A stretch of 64,000 nucleotides of DNA from Spisula solida. Lineage: Eukaryota > Mollusca > Bivalvia > Venerida > Mactridae. The notes beneath the pieces are model-generated. The model was not told the origin of the DNA, ran no database searches, and saw nothing but the letters and a program-made list of their open reading frames with translations. Of this stretch, positions 57,646-64,000 are shown piece after piece; the stretch's first letter is position 1, and every line of letters starts with the position of its first letter. A program made the translations under genes and the position numbers. The stretch lies in NCBI GenBank assembly GCA_947247005.1, contig OX365955.1, positions 16,783,322 through 16,847,321 of the forward strand. Reading direction: 5' to 3'.

Positions 57646-58064
57646 AATAATTAATTATAACGACCCACTAATAACATTGATATGGGAGATAAACCTGCTA
57701 AATCGGGACTTATCTCCCTTCCAGACGAAATAGATAATGACCTACTTAAGAAAATTGTAACGTGCCTTTTTATTGGATGACGAATCGTACCGGAGTTACT
57801 CGGCAGTTCTCGGTAAATTTTCCCAATTATTTTTCAATTACCCCGGAGATATCCGATGTTTACCGATTTACTCCGAAAGCCTCGTGCCATAATCAACCAT
57901 CCAATCAGCGCATGATTTTGGGTTCATGAACTTTTGGCCATGACATTGATGTCTGAGCTTGCCGGAAAAACCGTTTGTGATTCATGACGGATTCTGCATA
58001 AATAACACTTGATATTCCATTTTAACGGACGAATTTGACTGAATTTATATTTGTGTTGATCATT
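57646..58064. promoter_or_regulatory. Probable bidirectional promoter between SCNM1 and the FAR gene
   Basis: The SCNM1 start codon is at 57645 on the minus strand. A consensus donor TTGATCATT/GTAAGT at 58065 on the plus strand could end a non-coding first exon of the acyl-CoA reductase gene, whose first coding exon has an acceptor at 61695. The gap between is under 420 bp with no repeat seen. Inference from layout only. Confidence 0.4.
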
Positions 58065-58752
58065 GTAAGTATTGATTTATTTTGTTCTTTACTATTTTTT
58101 TTGAATATCGGGTTGAGAAAATAGGACAGCCGTGCTGTCAAGCGGCGAAGATTGAGATCATGCCGAATGCCAGGGGCGGGGCTCAATTATGCGAGTTAGC
58201 ATGAAAACAATGTTATGTCTGAGTTAAACAACGCATTCTTATTGAAATGAAAGTCACATTTATACATGATGCGCCCTTCGTTAGTATGCATGTATCCAGA
58301 TATTGCTAAAATCTGCAAAGAAATTGCTTTCATTTCAAATGTTGAAGTGTGGATTATCTCCCCTGTGTTAAATGTTTACCTTGACTTCCTTGTTGCTAAA
58401 CACGATAAAAACGTGGTTCATTGATCAAATTTACTTTAAATAAAAACGACTGCTTTGTTTATTGAATTTTATTTTGATTTTCCATTCATATACATTTACT
58501 TCTGTCAGTAAAGTGATATCAATTTGATATTTGTTTTTTTTAAATTAAAAATAAAATAGGTTAAATTTAAACTGTTATGTCAAAATATCTAGATCTTAAT
58601 CTGCAATTTGGAGCTTACTCAGTTACTGGCCAGGAGACGACAGGTATTCATGTTTAATTCATGATTTTCTAGTTCTACTATGATAGTACATAGCTGTTAT
58701 CTCTCATGCTGACATTTAACATACGTACAGGCTAGGCCTGGTTCAACCCGAG

Positions 58753-58767
58753 CCCCCCCCCCCCCCC
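58753..58767 (+). repeat. Poly-C tract (15 C)
   Basis: Directly visible uninterrupted C run. Confidence 0.95.
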
Positions 58768-58974
58768 TCCAGTTGGCGGAGTGACCATTTTATACAAACC
58801 AAAAATGTTAAAATCCTTTAAATATTGCCAATCCATCTGGCTATAGATTGATAACAGTCTCTGTATATTACATATAGCAGAAGCCAGTGCAATAAAATGT
58901 GCCTCCTGTTGTGTGTCCAGGCCCTAATTACTTTCGGTCTGGATCTTGCAGGCACTTTCACAAATGATTTTAAA

Positions 58975-60160
58975 GCACCTGAGTGATCATGATTTAGGTG
59001 ACCACTGGTGCTTCTTCTTCTGTTGATGTTCTGGGCTCACTCTGGGGCATTGTCGAACAGTGTGAGGCCATGTACAAAGGTGGATGTGAGGTTCAAACGA
59101 GTGCTGGGTTAAAATGCTTAAAACAACTCAGTGAAAAGTTAACAGCTGTCCGACGATGCCCAACCTGAATGCCTCGATGGTAGGGGCTCCTGTCAGGTGG
59201 ACTGGAAGAGTGTTCCATAGGCGTATACTGGACAGGAAGAAGGAGTGTCGATAAGTGTCTGTTCTGCAGAATGGTACCATGTATCTTGCAGAGGTGTTGA
59301 TTGCAATCGAGGTACGGTAGTGGGGTGATGAATCAATGATGACCTTGGCATATTGTCTTCGTAGTTGCAAGGAATGCCATCCAAGATTGTTCATCATGTT
59401 GCTGGTGCTACTGGTGGTATGATAGTCCCATGTGACGAATCGGGCTGCTCTGCGCTGTACAGCTTCAAGTGACTGGATACAGTTCTAAGTATGGGGATCC
59501 CATGCAGGAGCAGCGAAATCCAGGGTGGGTCGTACAAGAGACTGGTAGCATTGGTTCTTGATGTTACGAGGACAACTCTGGTGATTTATGCGTAAGAAGG
59601 CTAGGCTGTTGTTTGCCTTCTTAACTGTTGATTCCACATGTGGATTTCAGGATATATCTTCGGACAATGTCACGCCCAGGTACCTTCCTGTCTTGGCAAC
59701 TGCTAGTGTTTCGCCATGCATCGTATAGGCTGTGGATAAGGGATTACTCTTGCGACTGAATTGAATTACTTAGCATTTAGAGGGGTTGAACGACATTTGC
59801 CTGTCCTCTTCCCATTTCTGGAGACGATCAATATCCTGTTGTAGAGCTATGGCATCTTGAATGGTCCTTATCTTCCTGTATAACAAGCTGTCATCAGCAA
59901 AAAGTTGTGTAGTTGAAGAAGCTTTTGCTGGGAGGTTGTTGATATACAGGAGGAAGAGGAGAGGGCCGAGGTAACTGGTGCAGATGCGGTTGTCTGGTTT
60001 TCTATGACCACTTTTTGGCTTCTGTCTGTGAGAAAACTTCTGATCCACTGTAGAGTATCACCTCAGATGCCGTAGTGGTGTAGCTTGTACAGCAGTCTTT
60101 TGTGAGGCACCTTGTCAAACACCTTGATGAAATCCAGCAAATTCCTGAATCCAATGCTTG
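58975..60160 (-). mobile_element. Decayed jockey-like LINE, 5' truncated (LINE copy 2)
   Basis: Minus strand gives LLDFIKVFDKVPHKRLLYKL, LGPLLFLLYINNLPA, catalytic FADDSLL, FNPSKC, AVQRRAARFVTWDYH and PFCRTDTYRHSFFLSSIRLW, the same C-terminal family as copy 1 at 37.4-39.1 kb. Stops interrupt it after FNPSKC, in the GRYLGV region and after WDPHT. The PQG motif region is replaced by unrelated residues (NRICTSY). Only about 1.2 kb of the 3' part remains. Confidence 0.92.
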
Positions 60161-60560
60161 ATTCATTGATCTATATTACTATAACGTTTGAACTGATCAA
60201 TTTAATAATAGTGACACAATAGAACTTAAATTGATCACATTTCTGATTATGTAACAATGCCATTTTAATAATTTTACATTAGATTTTAAAACACAAAAGC
60301 TGAAAAAACAATTTTAATGCAAAATTGACAAAAATCTTCGCAAAGGGCACATTTTTTGTAAAGTTCATGTGTCTTGCATTGAATTTTAATATTTTTTCAA
60401 ACCTGCCAATAATGCTCGAAAGAGGCGTTCGGTAGTAGAAAAAGATAGATAGATAGTAAGCTTAGGTGTAGGAAATTTCATGATTTTTATTAAAAATTTA
60501 CTATAAAATCGATCTTTCAGAAAGTCTTGCCTTCTCCTCAGTAAATATTATCCTAATATG

Positions 60561-60893
60561 CAGTGATTTTTTTCCTTCTTTGTTTGCTACCGGTAAACGG
60601 TACCTTCCCAATTTGAAAAAGGCTATAATTATCCCATATAACGGGAGAAATTCCCAAATGAACCTTTAAAAAAATATTTTTTCAAAATCGGACATAAAAT
60701 GACAAAAGTTATGAGCATTTTTGACAAGAGGTCCAAATGAAGTTTACAGAAACCAGTAAACAGTCACATGTCTTTTTCTGCTTTATTTGGCCTTTCTACT
60801 TCATGAAAATTCCCAATTTCAAGTTGTCATGACGCGAAAATTCCCAATCTGAACGGACCGGACCCTTTCCCAAAGAACAGAAAAAAATCACTG
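60561..60893. mobile_element. hAT-like MITE, 333 bp, second copy with 5-bp target duplication
   Basis: Same termini (CAGTGATTTTTTTCC and AAAAAAATCACTG) and interior as 54084-54425. Direct repeats ATATG at 60556-60560 and 60894-60898. Confidence 0.9.
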
Positions 60894-61770
60894 ATATGTC
60901 CTTTAACCTATATACTGAAGACCACCCTTATAAACATTAAAGGTGGTCTTTCTTAATAGGTAATGTGAGGTGAAATATAGACAGCTGGCTACCACATGCC
61001 ATTAGAAAATCCCAATGCCCGATGGTCTGATGGGAGATAAATTTGGTGCACAGGTTTGACTGTCTCTGAACTACGCCGAAGCTTCTGTCATTAGCCATGG
61101 GTTTTCAATTTTATGATAAGGAATGGATAGTAGGTTTTCATTATTATAAGTAGCAGATGGAAAACATCATTTGGAATTCTGTTCTGTCAGATTGGTTGTT
61201 TTTTTAAAAATGCCCCAATCTGTTGTTTTTTCCTACCTATCAGTTTTCAGTATTAAATAATAATAAATACACTGAGGATGACCTGAAAATCTGACAGGGC
61301 AACACCACATTAGTTAACGGTTGTCACACAGTTACATTTGGAGATAACAGGATGTAGTCCTTGATCTATCTTGGCCCATTGACTTACTCAGTGAACTTGT
61401 CCTCATCATGAACGTTAATAAACTGTCCTCACTTTAACCCAAACATCTACACAGGAAATATGAATTGTACACATTCTAGGTTCTAGCTCTGACATCTCTC
61501 TTATAAACACTGCACTGGGATATATGGAGTAAAGGGTTACAATGAAACAAAAAACTCATTCTAAATGAGCTCATGCTAGGGCATGTACATTGTAGTAGTG
61601 ATGATGTGGTTAGTGATATTTTAAATGTCTGTTGAGATTTTATTAAATCTAAAATACTGTTCAACAATTATATTTGAATTTCTTTTTTCTTGCAGGAAGA
61701 TAATTTTAAAGAGCTAAGGTTCATCGTTGTGGATTAGTGAATAGTATTCAGGAATATTTTATATTCTACG

Positions 61771-63075
61771 ATGATGTCGGACAGGATAGACGGAATGTTG
61801 CCAACTATTGCTGAGTATTACGATGGAAAAAGTGTGTTCATTACTGGAGGTACCGGGTTCATTGGGAAAGTGCTTATTGAGAAATTACTCAGAAGTTGTC
61901 CGAATTTGAACAAAGTGTACTTACTTGTGCGACCGAAACGATCTCAAAGTATTGAACAAAGAATAGAAGAACTTTCAGAATGCCCGGTAAGTCACTTAGT
62001 GTAATGTCTACAAATATATTAGTCACAGCAAGGTCACTGTGTATGAAGCTAAGATGAGCACTGTTATTTTAATTGGCAGTGCTATTTAAAACATTTGAGA
62101 TAAAAGACTAATTCTGTTTTGTAAAACACCAGAGGTCACAGTCATAATAAGCTACAGGGGGGGGGGGGGTGACCATTATGTCTGTGGCCTCTTGGTCAGT
62201 AGTGTTAAATTTTTTTAAATAAATAATATTGTTACTTACTTACTTAGTCCTCTTCACTCCCATTGGAGCGTAGGGCCCTTACTACAGCTTTCCATCAAGT
62301 ATGGTCTGTGGCCTTTGATTTGGCTTCTCCCCATGACATTCTTAACTTCTTCAAGTCAATGTCCTGGGTTCTTCGCCAAGATATATTTGGTCTTCCTCTT
62401 CTCCTCGTGCCTTGTGAGTTCCAATCAAGAGCTTGTCTGGCAATGTTAGGCTGTGGTCTTCTGAGGGTGTGGCCAATCCATCTCCACTTCTTCTGTAGGA
62501 TGGAGTCAGTGACTGGCTGTTGTTTTGTCATGGTCCACAGGTCTTGATAGGAAATCTTTTCTGGCCAAAATAATATTGTGCTAAGCTCTAATTGTCATAA
62601 TTGTGTGAAAGTTGTTCATTGGGCCTTCATGGTATAAAAGTTATGCAATTTGCAAGCTACCATAATTTATGTTGCCCCATTCTGCTTGGTCCTATCTCTG
62701 TGAGACTCACACTTTGGCTCTTGAAATAGGCATCCAATTAATTCTCTTGTGACCAAGATGGGGCCTTGTGCATGTTACAAACTAGTTCTCCAGTTTGACT
62801 ATTTACATCATTACAAATATTTTGTAAATGATATACTTCTAAATCAGTCTAAAAAGTTTTCATGGTATCCAGGATTGATCATTCAATAATATTCTTCAGA
62901 TATTTGAAAAAGTGAAGAAAGAACAACCAGAATTTAAAGACAAATTTGTTGCTATAAATGGTGACATGCTTCAACCAGAGTTAGGAATCAGTCCGGAAGA
63001 TAGAAACTTATTGGAACAAGAAGTCCAGATTGTATTCCATAGTGCAGCTACAATACGATTTGATGAACCATTACG
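61771..63075 (+). CDS. Fatty acyl-CoA reductase (FAR1-like), first two coding exons, continues beyond window
   Basis: Exon 61696-61986 (ATG at 61771, donor CCG/GTAAGT) and exon 62900-63075 (acceptor TTCTTCAG, donor CG/GTGAGT) join in frame. The product begins [20 protein letters not shown], then [20 protein letters not shown] with the TGxxGFxG dinucleotide-binding motif, [10 protein letters not shown], and in exon 2 QPEFKDKF...INGDMLQP and [16 protein letters not shown]. This is the NAD-binding start of animal FARs, peroxisomal enzymes that reduce acyl-CoA to fatty alcohol with NADPH for ether lipids and waxes. The catalytic YxxxK and the C-terminal domain should be downstream of 64000. A double ATG (61771, 61774) leaves the exact start open. 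Confidence 0.93.
62157..62169 (+). repeat. Poly-G tract (13 G)
   Basis: Directly visible; within the FAR first coding intron. Confidence 0.95.
62231..62580 (-). mobile_element. 3' end of a non-LTR retrotransposon with GTAA tail (LINE copy 3)
   Basis: The minus-strand frame [48 protein letters not shown] ends at TAA 62244-62246. It is the characteristic C-terminal tail of a widespread endonuclease-reverse-transcriptase LINE class, distinct from copies 1 and 2. It is followed directly by a (GTAA)n tail (62231-62243), a 3' microsatellite end rather than poly(A). Frame intact over about 110 codons, 5' part absent. Lies in the FAR intron. Confidence 0.85.
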
Positions 63076-63147
63076 GTGAGTGTCACATGATGGATTCAAG
63101 TGTGTTTATCTGCTGTACTAATCTTTTAATTGCATCCCTTAGGGTAT

Positions 63148-63424
63148 ATTACAATTTATCACATAACCTGCGGTCCGGGAGTGCCGTAAAGCCGTGACGT
63201 AAATATAGTTAGGCACTCCCAGACCGTGCAATAAATATTTAAATTAGCTTGACGTGACGTTAGCCAATCCATGCATTGATCCGTCAATGACGTCAGGATA
63301 ATACATTGTATCAACGTCGCCATGACGTCGCGCTCATTGTACCGCTGAATTTCGGCTGAAACCTAACCAGCGTGCATCATCCTTTTGAACAATAATGAGC
63401 GTTTTCTAAGGTTATGTGATAAAT
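63148..63424. mobile_element. MITE with TTTATCACATAACCT termini and inner inverted repeat
   Basis: Left TTTATCACATAACCT (about 63156) and right AGGTTATGTGATAAA (about 63409) are exact inverses. Inside, CGGTCCGGGAGTGCC and GGCACTCCCAGACCG form a second stem. In the FAR intron after 63075. Confidence 0.78.
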
Positions 63425-63577
63425 AGAATCTTACATTCGTGCTCATTACATACAAGTTTTATTAAACTCATCGACAAAAACAATATGACACTCGGCAAAG
63501 CCTCGTGTCATATCATTTTGTCCACTCGTTTAATAAAACTTGTATGTAATGAGCACTCATGCAAGATCCTCTATATG
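63425..63577. repeat. Near-perfect 150-bp palindrome
   Basis: GCTCATTACATACAAGTTTT then ATTAAAC on the left is inverted on the right (GTTTAATAAAACTTGTATG, TAATGAGC). The centre is ATATGACAC-TCGGC-AAA-GCC-TCGTGTCATAT. It abuts the preceding MITE. Confidence 0.82.
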
Positions 63578-63734
63578 TCTTAACTCTTATTAATATCCAT
63601 AATGAATTATCGATATAATATTATTGCAATGTATAGACCTAGTCAAATTGTATTCACCATTAAATAATAATGTATGTTGATCAGTTTTAACTATAAGACA
63701 GTAATTGTTTTCATTCTTTGATTAATTCTAATAA

Positions 63735-64000
63735 AAGGTACCGGTACCATCCCTATCAGAAAAAAAATCCCAATCTGGTGCTGTGTTGCATCAGTAGACT
63801 TGGTGATTCATGCTAAAAGTTGAAAGTTTGCACATTTTATTTGAAGGAAAACTTGACACAAGCTATTTTATGTTGATTTATGTCGTAAGATGAATTATTT
63901 ATTTTTTAAGAATTCCCTATCTATTAAAAATTCCCCAGTTGGGTCAAAATGCTGCAATTTTTTTTTTAATTTGCCTGGTACCGGTACCTTCCCTATCAAG
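63735..64000. repeat. Repeat related to the hAT-like MITE interior, cut by window end
   Basis: GGTACCGGTACCATCCCTAT and, at the edge, GGTACCGGTACCTTCCCTAT, with AAAATTCCC-type phrases, resemble the GGTAAACGGTACCTTCCC region of the hAT-like MITEs. The relation is tentative. Confidence 0.35.

Overview
The window is animal nuclear DNA, most likely from a bivalve mollusc. The grounds are AT-rich sequence, small exons with GT-AG introns of 1 to 9 kb, protein families typical of metazoans, and repeat types common in bivalve genomes (GGTCA-rich elements opening with AGCTCACCTG, fibrinogen-related genes). No species is assigned. Five protein-coding genes can be built exon by exon, and much of the remaining sequence is recognisably repeat-derived.

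Layout. (1) 1.8-13.2 kb, plus strand: the last four exons of a TIF1/TRIM24-TRIM33-type chromatin reader (PHD finger plus bromodomain); the upstream RING, B-box and coiled-coil exons are not in the window. Its introns hold several MITEs, a GGTCA tandem element and a long foldback. (2) 13.2-25 kb: gene-poor, with dispersed repeats and one weak candidate spliced transcript. (3) 25-31.9 kb, minus strand: a complete RPL39 gene (51 aa, three exons). Its introns carry three copies of an H/ACA box snoRNA that I can fold by eye, a Tc1/mariner-like TIR element, a terminal-inverted-repeat MITE, and a minisatellite made from the gene's own 5' splice site. (4) 32-40.9 kb: TE-rich, with an HTH-like transposase fragment, tRNA-like fragments, a 1.2-kb TIR element and a decayed jockey-like LINE. 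(5) 40.9-43.9 kb, plus strand: a complete two-exon glycosyltransferase family 92 gene (470 aa, type II membrane protein). (6) 44.2-44.9 kb, minus strand: a fibrinogen-domain pseudogene next to a second fibrinogen-domain fragment. (7) 47.3-50.2 kb: a large minisatellite block, including a motif array present in both orientations with perfect hairpins. (8) 50.4-57.6 kb, minus strand: a complete SCNM1 gene (six coding exons, 376 aa) with two minisatellites in its introns. (9) 58-64 kb, plus strand: the first exons of a fatty acyl-CoA reductase gene running off the window, probably head-to-head with SCNM1, with LINE fragments, a hAT-like MITE and nested palindromes around it.

The genes are not functionally linked: chromatin reading, translation plus snoRNA production, glycan synthesis, minor-spliceosome function and ether-lipid or wax alcohol synthesis. 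The most unusual material is the RPL39 locus (three snoRNA copies with compensatory stem changes, and eight decoy copies of the exon 2 donor), the CTATACAGATTTG hairpin array, and a nested transposon whose empty site is preserved elsewhere in the window. That last case gives a direct 5-bp target duplication, confirmed by a second copy.
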